From: Pseudorhizobium xiangyangii
GTDB taxonomy: Bacteria; Pseudomonadota; Alphaproteobacteria; Rhizobiales; Rhizobiaceae
Direction: 5' to 3'
Assembly (NCBI RefSeq): GCF_020531965.1
Contig: NZ_JAJAWH010000008.1
Location: 124,001 to 188,000, forward strand
DNA length: 64,000 nt
A program made the translations under genes and the position numbers. This document shows, one piece after another, positions 35,087 to 44,091 of the stretch. The notes under the pieces were generated by a model. That model had not been told where the DNA came from, did not search any database, and saw only the letters and a program-made list of their open reading frames with translations. The number at the start of each line of letters is the position of its first letter. Position 1 is the stretch's first letter.

Positions 35087-35532
35087 AAAGTACGCTGCGA
35101 ATCTCACTGAAATCCGGTGAACGCATTTTTATCAACGGTGCAGTCCTACGCGTCGATCGCAAGGTGGCTCTGGAATTCCTGAACGACGTCACGTTCCTTC
35201 TGGAAAACCACGTTCTTCAACCCGAAGACGCGAACACTCCACTACGGCAGCTCTACTTCATCGCCCAGATGATACTGATCAATCCGGAAGGCAAGGAGCA
35301 GTCCGTGACGCTCTTCCGCAAGTCGGTAAGCATGCTTCTGAACTGCTTCCAGAATGACGAGATCCTCGCCGAACTGAAGCGTGTCGATGGCATGGTCGCA
35401 TCTGGCCGGGCTTTCGACGCCCTGAAGGCGATCCGCTCGCTCTATCCGCTTGAGGACCGTATCCTGCACGACCAGGAAATGACACCCGCGACGATCGAAC
35501 AGATTCGCAAGGAGATCGCTCCATGGCGGTAG
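35083..35532 (+). CDS. flbT: Flagellin post-transcriptional regulator FlbT
   Basis: 149 residues: [60 protein letters not shown]. In Caulobacter FlbT binds the 5' leader of flagellin mRNA; in Brucella it acts as an activator. That makes the three flagellin leader hairpins in this window natural candidate targets. Coupled to flaF; its last 10 bases overlap flgD. Confidence 0.94.
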   Translation: MKSTLRISLKSGERIFINGAVLRVDRKVALEFLNDVTFLLENHVLQPEDANTPLRQLYFIAQMILINPEGKEQSVTLFRKSVSMLLNCFQNDEILAELKRVDGMVASGRAFDALKAIRSLYPLEDRILHDQEMTPATIEQIRKEIAPWR

Positions 35533-36035
35533 ATCCAGTAACCACGGCGGCATCCAATCCCTGGGCCAATGCCGGCGCGACGACCAACGATGCCAACAAG
35601 GCAAACATGAACTACGACAGTTTCCTGCAGCTCCTCATCGCTCAGATGAAGAACCAGGATCCGACGGAGCCCATGGACGCATCCGAGCAAATCTCGCAGC
35701 TCGCGACATTCTCGCAGGTTGAACAGACGATCCAGACGAATTCCCATCTGCGCAGCATGCTGCAGGCCGAAGCCCTTACGCGGGCAGGTGACCTGGTTGG
35801 CAAATACGTCCAGAGCGCTGACGACAAGGTCATGGGTAAGGTCAGGGAAGTCGAAGTCTACTCCGACGGCGTTATCGTCATCACGGAAGCGAACGAAAAG
35901 GTTCTGTTGCAGGCCGGCGTTGTCTTCTCCAACGAACCGATCAAGGCTACCCCTGAGACCGGTGACGGCTCATCTGGTGACACACCACCATCGACGGACG
36001 ATCCAGCCGACGATACAATGCCCGACACGATTTGA
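35523..36035 (+). CDS. flgD: Hook-cap scaffold protein FlgD
   Basis: 170 residues, short as in rhizobia. [40 protein letters not shown] is the FlgD signature in two adjoining parts; the Tudor/FnIII part is reduced and the tail is a D/P/S-rich stretch. Caps the growing hook. AAGGAG precedes ATG 35523. fliQ follows after a 40-base gap. Confidence 0.94.
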   Translation: MAVDPVTTAASNPWANAGATTNDANKANMNYDSFLQLLIAQMKNQDPTEPMDASEQISQLATFSQVEQTIQTNSHLRSMLQAEALTRAGDLVGKYVQSADDKVMGKVREVEVYSDGVIVITEANEKVLLQAGVVFSNEPIKATPETGDGSSGDTPPSTDDPADDTMPDTI

Positions 36036-36075
36036 GTTTCTTGAGGCCTGAATGATTCGGGCCGGAGTTGGCGAG

Positions 36076-36342
36076 ATGAACGAAGCCGATGCCCTTGATA
36101 TAATGCAGGCGGCGATCTGGACCATTCTTGTGGCCTCAGGTCCCGCCGTGATGACTGCCATGGTCGTGGGGGTGGCTATTGCCATCCTCCAGGCCTTGAC
36201 GCAGGTTCAGGAAATGACGCTGACCTTCGTTCCGAAGATCGTGTCCATCATGATTGCGATAGGCGTTTCCGCGCCCTTCATCGGCGCCCAGATCAATCTT
36301 TTCTCAAATCTCGTGTTTTCGCGGGTGCAATCCGGCTTCTGA
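36076..36342 (+). CDS. fliQ: Flagellar export gate protein FliQ
   Basis: 88 residues from ATG 36076, the normal FliQ length; an in-frame ATG at 36052 would add eight. Two membrane helices: AIWTILVASGPAVMTAMVVG and, after QALTQVQEMTLTFVPKI, the second VSIMIAIGVSAPFIGAQIN. The Q-A-x-T-Q-x-Q-E-x-T-L-x-F-x-P-K motif is diagnostic. Export gate with FliP and FliR. Confidence 0.96.
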   Translation: MNEADALDIMQAAIWTILVASGPAVMTAMVVGVAIAILQALTQVQEMTLTFVPKIVSIMIAIGVSAPFIGAQINLFSNLVFSRVQSGF

Positions 36343-36442
36343 TGTCGGCCCGCGAGGCCCATCCTCGCACAAGCTTCGCAGGTTACCTAAGCGCTGAACT
36401 GGCAGAATCTCTGCCACCATCTCATGAAGAGACGGATGCATC

Positions 36443-38530
36443 ATGGCGCAACCACCTGCACTATCAATTCCGAAGGTAACTCCGAACGGCCGGGATATCG
36501 GCTTTGCCGTGGGGATCATCGCGATCCTCTGCATCCTGTTCCTTCCCATCCCGGTATTCCTTATCGACTTGGGTCTGGCGTTCTCGATTGCCTTCTCGGT
36601 TCTGATCCTCATGGTGTCATTGTGGATTCAGCGACCGCTGGATTTCTCGTCATTTCCCACCATCCTCCTGATCGCGACCATGGTCCGCCTGTCGTTGAAC
36701 ATCGCGACGACCCGCGTGATCCTGACGCATGGTCACGAAGGCCATGACGCAGCAGGAGGCGTCATTGCGGGCTTCTCCAGCCTTGTGATGTCTGGTGACT
36801 TCGTCATCGGGGTTATCGTCTTCCTGATCCTGATCACGGTCAATTTTATCGTTATCACCAAGGGTGCGACCCGTATCGCGGAAGTCGGTGCGCGATTCAC
36901 CCTCGACGCCATCCCCGGCAAGCAGATGTCCATCGACGCCGATCTCTCCGCCGGTATCATCGACGAGAAGGAAGCGCAGCGCCGCAGAAGTGAGCTTGAG
37001 CAGGAGAGCTCCTTCTTCGGTGCCATGGACGGTGCCTCGAAATTCGTTCGCGGCGATGCGATCGCCGGCCTCCTCATCACCGCCATCAACATCTTCGGCG
37101 GCATCATCATCGGTTATTTCCGTCACGGCATGGAAATCGGCGAAGCGGCCGACGTCTTCGTCAAGCTTTCTGTCGGTGATGGTATCGTTTCGCAGATCCC
37201 TGCACTGATCGTCTCGCTGGCGGCAGGCTTGCTGGTGTCTCGTGGCGGCACCACAGGTTCCACGGACAAGGCTGTCGTGGACCAGCTGAGCAGCTATCCC
37301 AGGGCGCTGTTCATGGCCGCCAGCCTCATGGGTCTGCTGGCACTCGTGCCGGGCCTGCCTTTCCTGCCGTTCGTTGCCCTTGGTGGCGTCATGGCATTTG
37401 GCGCCTGGCTCGTGCCGCGCCGTATCGAAGCAGAAAACAAGGTTCGTCGCGAAGACGAGGAAAAGAAGGTCGTCCAGAACAAGGAAGCCGACAAGGATTC
37501 CGTAAAGGGCGCCCTCAAGACTGCAGAAATCGAGCTGGCGCTGGGCAAGCAGGTTTCGACCCGCCTCTTGGGCGCGCATCAGGAGCTGGCATTCCGTGTC
37601 GGCAAGATGCGCAAGAAGTTCGCGACGCAATATGGCTTCGTGGTGCCGGAGATAAAAGTGTCCGACGACATCATGATCTCGGAGAAATCCTACCAGATCA
37701 GGGTCCATGGCACGACGATCGCGTCGAACAATCTGCGGGTTGGCGACGTTCTGGTTGTCACCGGTTCGGGCCGCAAGCCGAGCATTCCCGGCGACGATAT
37801 CAGGGAGCCGGCGTTCGGCATGCCCGCAGTCTCCATCCTCGAGACGTTTTCCGAGGATCTGAAGCGGGAGGGCTTCCACCCGATCGACAACGTTTCGGTG
37901 GTTTTGACGCATCTTTCCGAGGTTATCCGCAACAACCTGCCGCAGTTGCTCTCCTACAAGGACGTCAAGATCCTCATCGATCGCCTTGATCCGGAGTACA
38001 AGAAGCTCGCCGATGAGATCTGCTCGTCGCACATGTCCTATTCCGGCCTGCAGGCGGTGCTGAAGCTGCTGCTCGCGGAGCGGGTCTCCATCCGCAACCT
38101 GCATCTCATCCTCGAGGCGGTCGCCGAACTCGCGCCCCATGTCCGGAAGACTGAGCAGATCGTCGAGCATGTGCGCGTACGCATGGCGCAGCAATTGTGC
38201 GGCGATCTGGCTGACAATGGCGTGCTGCGGGTTCTGCGACTCGGCACGAAGTGGGACATGATCTTCCATCAGGCGCTTAAGCGCGATGGAAAGGGCGAAG
38301 TCGTGGAGTTCGACATCGATCCACGCAGCCTGGAAGAGTTCAGCGAGCAGGCAACGAAAGTTATCCGTGAATTCATGGACCGTGGACTGCCCTTCGTCCT
38401 TGTCACGTCGCCGGAAACACGCTCCTATGTGCGCATGATTATCGAGCGGCTCTTCGCGACGCTTCCTGTTCTCTCTCACGTTGAACTTGCCAAGGGACTC
38501 GAGATCAAGATTTTGGGCGCCATCTCCTGA
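36443..38530 (+). CDS. flhA: Flagellar export protein FlhA
   Basis: 695 residues. About eight membrane helices in the first 330 residues, including the FHIPEP-type region [30 protein letters not shown]; then a large cytoplasmic domain (about 350-695) that docks chaperone-substrate complexes. It probably forms the nonameric export ring and uses the proton gradient. fliR follows after 27 bases. Confidence 0.97.
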   Translation: MAQPPALSIPKVTPNGRDIGFAVGIIAILCILFLPIPVFLIDLGLAFSIAFSVLILMVSLWIQRPLDFSSFPTILLIATMVRLSLNIATTRVILTHGHEGHDAAGGVIAGFSSLVMSGDFVIGVIVFLILITVNFIVITKGATRIAEVGARFTLDAIPGKQMSIDADLSAGIIDEKEAQRRRSELEQESSFFGAMDGASKFVRGDAIAGLLITAINIFGGIIIGYFRHGMEIGEAADVFVKLSVGDGIVSQIPALIVSLAAGLLVSRGGTTGSTDKAVVDQLSSYPRALFMAASLMGLLALVPGLPFLPFVALGGVMAFGAWLVPRRIEAENKVRREDEEKKVVQNKEADKDSVKGALKTAEIELALGKQVSTRLLGAHQELAFRVGKMRKKFATQYGFVVPEIKVSDDIMISEKSYQIRVHGTTIASNNLRVGDVLVVTGSGRKPSIPGDDIREPAFGMPAVSILETFSEDLKREGFHPIDNVSVVLTHLSEVIRNNLPQLLSYKDVKILIDRLDPEYKKLADEICSSHMSYSGLQAVLKLLLAERVSIRNLHLILEAVAELAPHVRKTEQIVEHVRVRMAQQLCGDLADNGVLRVLRLGTKWDMIFHQALKRDGKGEVVEFDIDPRSLEEFSEQATKVIREFMDRGLPFVLVTSPETRSYVRMIIERLFATLPVLSHVELAKGLEIKILGAIS

Positions 38531-38557
38531 TGGCCGAACCCCACAGGGATCGCCCCT

Positions 38558-39310
38558 ATGCTAGCCGACCCGCAAGGGACCATTCTCGCGTTGTTTCTCG
38601 CATTCTGCCGCATGGGCGGATGCATCATGGTCCTGCCTGGATTCGGCAGCGCTCGCGTTGCCGCCAACATCAGGTTGTTCCTGGCGGTGGCGGTATCGGT
38701 CGCCGTCCTGCCGCTCCTGTGGGATACGATCTATCCGCGTGCCTCCTCGCCGGACGCGACCTATGTCGGCCTGATCGTCAGTGAGACGCTTATCGGTGTC
38801 GTCTATGGGCTGATCGCCCGCCTCTACACGCTCGGAATGCAATACGCCGGCTCGATCGTGGCGATGTCCATCGGGTTCAGTGCTCCGGGTGGTATGGATA
38901 TTCTCGAGGACACGTCCGAAAACCCGCTGACCAGCATGTTGAGCTTTTGCGCGCTGTTGATGCTGTTCATGCTGGACTTTCATCACATCGTCTTTCGGGC
39001 GCTGGTGGAATCCTATGCGGCGACGCCGGTCGGCAACGTGGTGGATCCGCAGAAGATGCTGATCACCTTGACCGATACGTTGCGGGCATCGACAGACCTG
39101 ATGCTGCGTCTGGCGAGTCCGTTTCTGATCTATGGTCTGATGTTCAACGTCGGCATCGGCCTGATCAACAAGCTCGCGCCGCAGATACCGGTGTTCTTTA
39201 TCTCGACACCGTTCCTGCTCGCGGGTGGAATATTCCTTCTTTACCTGTCGATCGCAGCCCTGGTCCGCCAGTTTGCGGATGGGTTTGCGCCGATCTTTCT
39301 CTCGTTCTGA
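38558..39310 (+). CDS. fliR: Flagellar export gate protein FliR
   Basis: 250 residues with about six hydrophobic segments (ILALFLAFCRMGGCIMVLPG, LFLAVAVSVAVLPLLWDTIY, ALLMLFMLDFHHIVFRALVE). FliR completes the FliP5-Q4-R1 gate. ATG 38558 has AGGGATC upstream. A coiled-coil gene starts 7 bases after its stop. Confidence 0.95.
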   Translation: MLADPQGTILALFLAFCRMGGCIMVLPGFGSARVAANIRLFLAVAVSVAVLPLLWDTIYPRASSPDATYVGLIVSETLIGVVYGLIARLYTLGMQYAGSIVAMSIGFSAPGGMDILEDTSENPLTSMLSFCALLMLFMLDFHHIVFRALVESYAATPVGNVVDPQKMLITLTDTLRASTDLMLRLASPFLIYGLMFNVGIGLINKLAPQIPVFFISTPFLLAGGIFLLYLSIAALVRQFADGFAPIFLSF

Positions 39311-39317
39311 GGTTCCG

Positions 39318-39734
39318 ATGGCCGATGGGTTGAGCCGTTCGAAGAAGCTGAAGCGGCTCGTGGTCGTTCAGCGACACCTGGAGAAGATGGCGGAGCAGGA
39401 GCTTGCGACGACCACGCAGCATCGCCAGGAAGTCGCCCGGTCCATGGAGGTGGTGATCGAGGCGATGGGTTCCATGCAGCCTGTGCATCGGCAATTCTCA
39501 CAGAATTATGCCGAACGTTTCGGTCGCCTTACGATCAAGGAAACCCAGCTGCAGAACATCCAGCAGATGCAGGAAACGAAAGTGCTCAAGGAACGCACAA
39601 AGGCGGACCGGCTCGAAGAGCACATGAAGGAAGCCCGTGATCTGGAAGATCGCGAAGCCTCGGATCAGGCCATCTACGATCTATTAGAGATTACGCTAGC
39701 TTCGTCAGCCTCCAGCAAGCTTCAGTCGTCATAG
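39318..39734 (+). CDS. FliJ-like coiled-coil protein
   Basis: 138 residues from ATG 39318 (GAGG upstream); the frame is open back to 39225 inside fliR, but those codons do not look like protein. Nearly all helical and charged (LKRLVVVQRHLEKMAEQELA, LQNIQQMQETKVLKERTKAD), with no membrane segment. Length and two-helix coiled-coil character match FliJ, the central stalk of the export ATPase, which is otherwise missing here. The assignment is by character and elimination; the symbol is left blank. Confidence 0.65.
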   Translation: MADGLSRSKKLKRLVVVQRHLEKMAEQELATTTQHRQEVARSMEVVIEAMGSMQPVHRQFSQNYAERFGRLTIKETQLQNIQQMQETKVLKERTKADRLEEHMKEARDLEDREASDQAIYDLLEITLASSASSKLQSS

Positions 39735-39800
39735 TCACCGGCACTGTATGACAGCCGCCGCATGGCGATCGGAAATACAAGAGCATTTTCAGATTGTTGC

Positions 39801-39833
39801 TGCCGCGACGACATCCGAGTCGACGTCGCGGCA
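39801..39833 (+). promoter_or_regulatory. 10-bp hairpin just upstream of the rod-binding gene
   Basis: TGCCGCGACG (39801-39810) pairs with CGTCGCGGCA (39824-39833), perfect, 13-nt loop. It covers the ATG at 39833 and ends six bases before the Shine-Dalgarno AAAGGA, so it supports GTG 39851 as the true start. Attenuator or leader structure; no T-run. Confidence 0.5.
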
Positions 39834-39850
39834 TGGCGAAAGGAATCGAT

Positions 39851-40405
39851 GTGGCGATCTCACCTCCGAGCGATCTTGTCCTAGACGTCGTGCGTGCCGC
39901 CGATCCGGCAGAAGTGCAGGAAGCTCAGGCGAAGCTGAAGGCGAACAAGGCGGCCTTTGCAGCCAATAGCCTTGCGGAAGTCGGCGCCGGATTTGGCGCC
40001 GCACTCGACATCATTTCCACCCCGGGCACCAAGGCTGGTCTTGGCAATCCGGAGCCGTCGAAGGGCGTGGCGAAGATGCCGGATGAATACCGCCAGTTCG
40101 AGGCGGGCATCCTGCAGAACTTTGTGAATTCGATGCTGCCGAGCGATAGCGAGCAGGTTTACGGCAAGGGTTCTGCCGGCGAGTTCTGGAAGAGCATGAT
40201 GGCCGAGCAGATCGCCGACGGCATGTCCCGGAACGGTGGAATCGGCATTGCGGAACAGATGTTCTCGCAGGCGCTGGCTCGTTCCGAAGGGGCTGTAGTC
40301 AACGCAGCGACAAACGAGAGTGATCGTGATCGCGCAATGCGAATGGTCACGGATTTTGAACGTCAGGTACTCGATCTTTCACCCACGGACAAAGGTGCTG
40401 CCTGA
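39851..40405 (+). CDS. Rod-binding protein, FlgJ N-domain type without muramidase
   Basis: 184 residues from GTG 39851 (MAISPPSDLVLDVVRAADPA), chosen because AAAGGA lies 6 bases upstream; ATG 39833 lies inside a hairpin and has no ribosome site. The C-terminal half has the rod-binding signature FEAGILQNFVNSMLPSDSEQ and FWKSMMAEQIADGMSRNGGI. It lacks any peptidoglycan hydrolase domain; the SLT enzyme at 29237 probably supplies that. Role: rod cap or scaffold for the growing rod (inference from FlgJ). Confidence 0.82.
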   Translation: MAISPPSDLVLDVVRAADPAEVQEAQAKLKANKAAFAANSLAEVGAGFGAALDIISTPGTKAGLGNPEPSKGVAKMPDEYRQFEAGILQNFVNSMLPSDSEQVYGKGSAGEFWKSMMAEQIADGMSRNGGIGIAEQMFSQALARSEGAVVNAATNESDRDRAMRMVTDFERQVLDLSPTDKGAA

Positions 40406-40430
40406 TATGAACCACACTGAGGTAAGACAC

Positions 40431-40796
40431 ATGGAAGTTGCTACGAACGATTCTCGCATCAAGACGGTGCTCGGGCGGCTGGAGATGATCGTTGACAACG
40501 AAAACCAGCGGCTGGGCAACGACGCGGAGTTCGACCTCAAGGTCTCCAACGCCCACAAGAGCCGTTGCCTTTACGAACTAACCATGCTGTTCCGCAGCAC
40601 GGATCCCAAGGAGCTTGCGGTGGCTCATATCGAGCAGATGCACCATCTGAAGGACAAGCTCGCCACCAATGCCCGTCGTGTTGAAGCACACCTTCACGCA
40701 GTGCGCGCTGTGGCCGATCTCCTGAAAAGTGCGGCTCGCGACGCGGACGGCGACGGCACCTATACCCAGGAACAATTCACCTACAGCGAGATGTGA
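40431..40796 (+). CDS. FlgN-like flagellar chaperone
   Basis: 121 residues from ATG 40431 with GAGGT 7 bases before it; ATG 40407 in frame is an alternative with eight more residues. All helical: VLGRLEMIVDNENQRLGNDA, VSNAHKSRCLYELTMLFRST, HHLKDKLATNARRVEAHLHA. The N-x-R-L and N-A-x-K-x-R pattern and size match FlgN-type chaperones for FlgK/FlgL; a confident family call needs a profile search. Its TGA overlaps the upstream context of the next gene at ATGTGATG. Confidence 0.65.
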   Translation: MEVATNDSRIKTVLGRLEMIVDNENQRLGNDAEFDLKVSNAHKSRCLYELTMLFRSTDPKELAVAHIEQMHHLKDKLATNARRVEAHLHAVRAVADLLKSAARDADGDGTYTQEQFTYSEM

Positions 40797-41332
40797 TGAT
40801 CAAGCTGTTTCTTACCGGTCTCTGGGTCTGCCTCATCACGCTTGGGGCAGTCTATTTCTCGGTCCGGATGTCGGCCCCGCCGTCGGTCGACGAAGAGGCC
40901 GCAAGGAAGGAAGCGCTCCAACTCGTCCGGGGCGAATCTCTTACCATTCCCGTCATCACGGACGGGATGATAACCGGCTACTTTCTCGGTCGGTTCTCCT
41001 TCATGATGGACAAGCAGAAGATCGCCGGAGTGGATCTGCCGTTGACCGAGCTGACCACGGATCAGCTCTTCACGCTGCTCGTCGGGGAGAAGATGATCGA
41101 TCTCGGCAATCCCGGTGACTTCGACCTCGATACCTTCCGCGCCAAGGTCAAGGATGATCTGAACCGCAGGATGGGAGAGGGCATGGTTACGGAAGTGATC
41201 GTGGAGCAGCTCGACTTCATGTCGAAGGAAGACATCCGCACCAACGTTGCGCGTGAAGGCAAGCGACCCGTCGTTCCCACAAAGATCGTCGAGGGTGTTG
41301 TGATCGAAGAGCCGGCATCGACCAAGAAATGA
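40796..41332 (+). CDS. Membrane-anchored FliL-like protein (second copy)
   Basis: 178 residues from ATG 40796, sharing a base with the previous stop. One N-terminal membrane helix (MIKLFLTGLWVCLITLGAVY), then a periplasmic domain: IPVITDGMITGYFLGRFSFM, LTTDQLFTLLVGEKMIDLGN, FDLDTFRAKVKDDLNRRMGE, GMVTEVIVEQLDFMSKEDIR. The order of strand, helix 'F-R-A-K-V-K-D-D-L-N' and strand 'V-I-V-E-Q-L-D-F' resembles FliL, a stomatin-like stator partner. This is inference from pattern; it is clearly distinct from fliL at 18164. Last gene of the flagellar run. Confidence 0.6.
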   Translation: MIKLFLTGLWVCLITLGAVYFSVRMSAPPSVDEEAARKEALQLVRGESLTIPVITDGMITGYFLGRFSFMMDKQKIAGVDLPLTELTTDQLFTLLVGEKMIDLGNPGDFDLDTFRAKVKDDLNRRMGEGMVTEVIVEQLDFMSKEDIRTNVAREGKRPVVPTKIVEGVVIEEPASTKK

Positions 41333-41350
41333 TATTTTTCGGGTCTCTCC

Positions 41351-41367
41351 AACCTTCGTTCAAGGTT
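41351..41367. terminator. Small inverted repeat after the flagellar run
   Basis: AACCTT-cgttc-AAGGTT followed by TAACG; 6-bp perfect stem. Weak terminator or operator; the only structure seen in 41333-41439. Confidence 0.3.
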
Positions 41368-41439
41368 TAACGATCGGCTTATGAGGCCGTTCACTGCCGC
41401 CTGCTAGGGATCTGGTGATTGGCAGGGTTCGGTGATCGT

Positions 41440-42150
41440 ATGCGCGTAGCAAGCTTGCTCCATGACTACCTGATGGGAACCGGCGCGACGCGCTGGGCGC
41501 CGGCGGATGTTGCAAATATCCGGAAGTCCGCTCCTCTGCGGGCCAGAACAAGATTGTTCGGCATCCCCCTGCACGACGGCGATCTGGGTGCCACGTTCAC
41601 TCTCGTGGAGAAATTGCTCGCCCAGCCCGGAGCCCGTTCGGAACTGTCGTTTCTCGACGGGCGTTCGTTTGTCCGGCAGCTGGTGGACAAACAGTATCGC
41701 CGCCGGTTGAGGCATCAGATGCTTCTGCTGTCCGGCGGCACGATCATGCGCTTCCTTGGTCAACGCGTTTTCGCACGAGGAACCGCCCACGTCCGGCGGG
41801 AGACATTCGTGCCGTCCCTGTTGACCTTTGTCGAACGGCCTTTGAAGGTTCTGGTGATGGGGCCGGATGAACGAAGCGCACAGATGCTGCGCGACCATCT
41901 GCAAGCGCATACGCCATGGCATCACCTGGTTGCGGAACGGCTTCCGCAGGCATCGGCAGTCGATCTCGTCATCGTCGCCGGGCAAGCGGTCGGTATCCGC
42001 GATCACGTTCAGCTGGCGGATGTCCGCTACAATCTGGCGGTCTTTTCGGGAGAGGGACTGGCGGCCTCGGTTGCTTTGGCCGATCAGCGGGTGGCGGCGA
42101 CGGCCTCGCGTCGGATACCGGACGAAGGCAGACCTTCCAAGGCAGCGTGA
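41440..42150 (+). CDS. WecG/TagA-fold protein with altered catalytic motif
   Basis: 236 residues from ATG 41440. No signal peptide. The layout follows the WecG/TagA/CpsF glycosyltransferase fold: LFGIPLHDGDLGATFTLVEK at the start, then DKQYRRRLRHQMLLLSGG where the family has D-P-x-Y-R-x-x-L-x-x-A-D-L-V-L-P-D-G, then VPSLLTFVERPLKVLVMGPD, then DLVIVAGQAVGIRDH. The P-D-G with the catalytic Asp is replaced by S-G-G, so it may be an inactive relative. Alignment is by eye. It is followed after 93 bases by a Wzz-like gene, which supports a surface-polysaccharide theme. Function unknown. Confidence 0.5.
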   Translation: MRVASLLHDYLMGTGATRWAPADVANIRKSAPLRARTRLFGIPLHDGDLGATFTLVEKLLAQPGARSELSFLDGRSFVRQLVDKQYRRRLRHQMLLLSGGTIMRFLGQRVFARGTAHVRRETFVPSLLTFVERPLKVLVMGPDERSAQMLRDHLQAHTPWHHLVAERLPQASAVDLVIVAGQAVGIRDHVQLADVRYNLAVFSGEGLAASVALADQRVAATASRRIPDEGRPSKAA

Positions 42151-42243
42151 TCCTCGCGCGCGCCGCCATTATTAACGGTTTGTTTGCCATTTTTCTTTAA
42201 CTTCTGTTCATCTTGATGCGGCTCGGATCGTGAGCGGGGCCTG

Positions 42244-43983
42244 ATGAGCTTGGCTATGATCTTCCACAACTTCAGACGCTGCCGGGCTGTTTCCACCCGC
42301 GCGCTACTGCGCCTTGGATACGCGGTCCCGATGTCACGTCTTGTTCTCTCACTCCTCGCCGCGGCGACGGGAGCGCTTCTGGCGCCGCCTCTGACGGACC
42401 TGTGGCGTCCTCAGACGCGGGCGGAAGCCATGCTCGCTGTCGACGGAGCAGCACTCAGTGCAACCGCGTTCACCACACTCTCGCAACGGGTTCGTTCCCA
42501 GCCCTTTCTGGAGGGGGTGATCGGTGATCTGAGAATGCGGTCGGACAGCGAATGGACCTCCGACGGAACGACCGCTTTCGAGATTGCCAAAGACCTGATC
42601 ATCGGTGGCGAAACAACGGTGGCCGAAAGGGAGGCTGCGTTGCGCAAGCGACTGGCCGGATCGATTTCCCTTGGATCCGACACAGCGGGCGAAACGCTGA
42701 TTGTCAGCGTTGCTGGCGATGATGCGGTCGCAGCGCTGAGCTTGGCCAACACGGTGGCCGCTCGGCTGAGCGCGGAGGCCGCGGTATCCGGTATTGGCTC
42801 GCACAGCGGCGGAGCCGATGAGTTGCGTCTGGCCGCTGAGGAGGCGGAAGCTGCATTGACCGCGTTCACGGCGGACATCGGACCACAAAGGCTGGCTGCG
42901 CTTCGGCAAGGCGAGCGTGAAGCCCGCGCCCTGGCTGACGAGATTGCCTCGCGTGAAGCCCGCCTTGCCGGGATCGCCGAGAAACTGCGACGGGTCGCCG
43001 ACATGAGTGTTGCGGATGTGCTGACACAGCATCTACCGGACAGTCTCGAGTTCACCGCGCTGGACTATCACCGTCAACGGCATGTCGAGGCAAAGCTCCT
43101 GCTGGAGCAGCTCTCCATTCAGCTCGGCCCGCGCCACCCCCGACTGCTGAGCGCAAGGGGGGCGGCGGACGCCGCATCGAAAGACATCGAGATTGCTGTG
43201 GCCAAGCTCGGGGCCGAGCTGCGGCAGCAGCAACAGGCGGCGTCGACGCAGATCGGCGAGATGAAGGCGCGTCAGGCGGCGGGAGTGAAGGAACCTGACG
43301 GATCGCTCGAACGCTTGAATGCTCTTGAGGACGGTGCTCTCGTCGCACGCCAGGCCTACGAGAAGGCGCTGCAGGATGGTCCCGCGAATGGAACGCAGGA
43401 GCCACTGTTGCTGACCTTGCTGAGCGAACCGGCTCTGGTGCAAGCGGAGGCCCACAAGTGGTCAACTGCAAGCATCATGGGATTGGGAGCCTTGATCGGC
43501 CTTTCCGTTCCGCTGGCGGCGTCCCTCTGGCGTACCCGCTGGAGGGATGACGAGGAAGCGGAGCTCGATTTGGCCGTGTGGCGCGACAGACTGGAACCCT
43601 TGTCCGAATTCTCACCTCCTTCGTTGGAGACAGGCGCATCCTCTTTTCAGGCCTTGCCGCATCCCTCTGCAGAGCCAACGGTGGCATATGAAGAGCAGGA
43701 GCATGCTGCAGCGGATGGGCTGTTCTCGGAGAAAATCCGCGAGATCCTGTACGGGAATGCAATCCCGGCCGATCAGCACCAACCGCTTCCACCGCTGATC
43801 GCCGCGGCACTGGCCGGGGAGGCGTCGCCGGATACGGCTCACTCAGGCGGACAGCGTCCATCCCCTCCGACCATCCAGGCCGACAACGATCGGTTCGAGT
43901 GGGAACAGGAAGTCTGGGAACTGCAGCGCCAGCTCGCAGCCCTCCGTGGCCGGGTGGAGAAAAACACCTCTGGGCGCAGCTGA
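42244..43983 (+). CDS. Wzz-like polysaccharide co-polymerase without kinase domain
   Basis: 579 residues. First membrane helix near 33-53 (LVLSLLAAATGALLAPPLTD), long periplasmic coiled-coil part (about 190-390; LDYHRQRHVEAKLLLEQLSI and QLGPRHPRLLSARGAADAAS are GumC/ExoP-like), second helix near 405-427 (ASIMGLGALIGLSVPLAASL), then a 150-residue acidic cytoplasmic tail with no Walker A motif. So it resembles the ExoP/GumC chain-length protein minus the tyrosine kinase. It may set chain length of an exopolysaccharide. No polymerase or flippase gene is nearby. Confidence 0.6.
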   Translation: MSLAMIFHNFRRCRAVSTRALLRLGYAVPMSRLVLSLLAAATGALLAPPLTDLWRPQTRAEAMLAVDGAALSATAFTTLSQRVRSQPFLEGVIGDLRMRSDSEWTSDGTTAFEIAKDLIIGGETTVAEREAALRKRLAGSISLGSDTAGETLIVSVAGDDAVAALSLANTVAARLSAEAAVSGIGSHSGGADELRLAAEEAEAALTAFTADIGPQRLAALRQGEREARALADEIASREARLAGIAEKLRRVADMSVADVLTQHLPDSLEFTALDYHRQRHVEAKLLLEQLSIQLGPRHPRLLSARGAADAASKDIEIAVAKLGAELRQQQQAASTQIGEMKARQAAGVKEPDGSLERLNALEDGALVARQAYEKALQDGPANGTQEPLLLTLLSEPALVQAEAHKWSTASIMGLGALIGLSVPLAASLWRTRWRDDEEAELDLAVWRDRLEPLSEFSPPSLETGASSFQALPHPSAEPTVAYEEQEHAAADGLFSEKIREILYGNAIPADQHQPLPPLIAAALAGEASPDTAHSGGQRPSPPTIQADNDRFEWEQEVWELQRQLAALRGRVEKNTSGRS

Positions 43984-44091
43984 TCCGCCAGCGGCATTCT
44001 TCTTGCAATTGCCGCCTTGGCGACGCATACGGCGTGTGCAGTAACTCTCCTTGCACCGGCTTGGGATCGGCTTCATTCGCAGCGAAGGGAA

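Noticed and set aside
36650-38479. 609-codon open frame on the minus strand
   Set aside because: Exact antisense of flhA; the D/R/H-rich translation with no domain is the usual shadow of a GC-rich gene.
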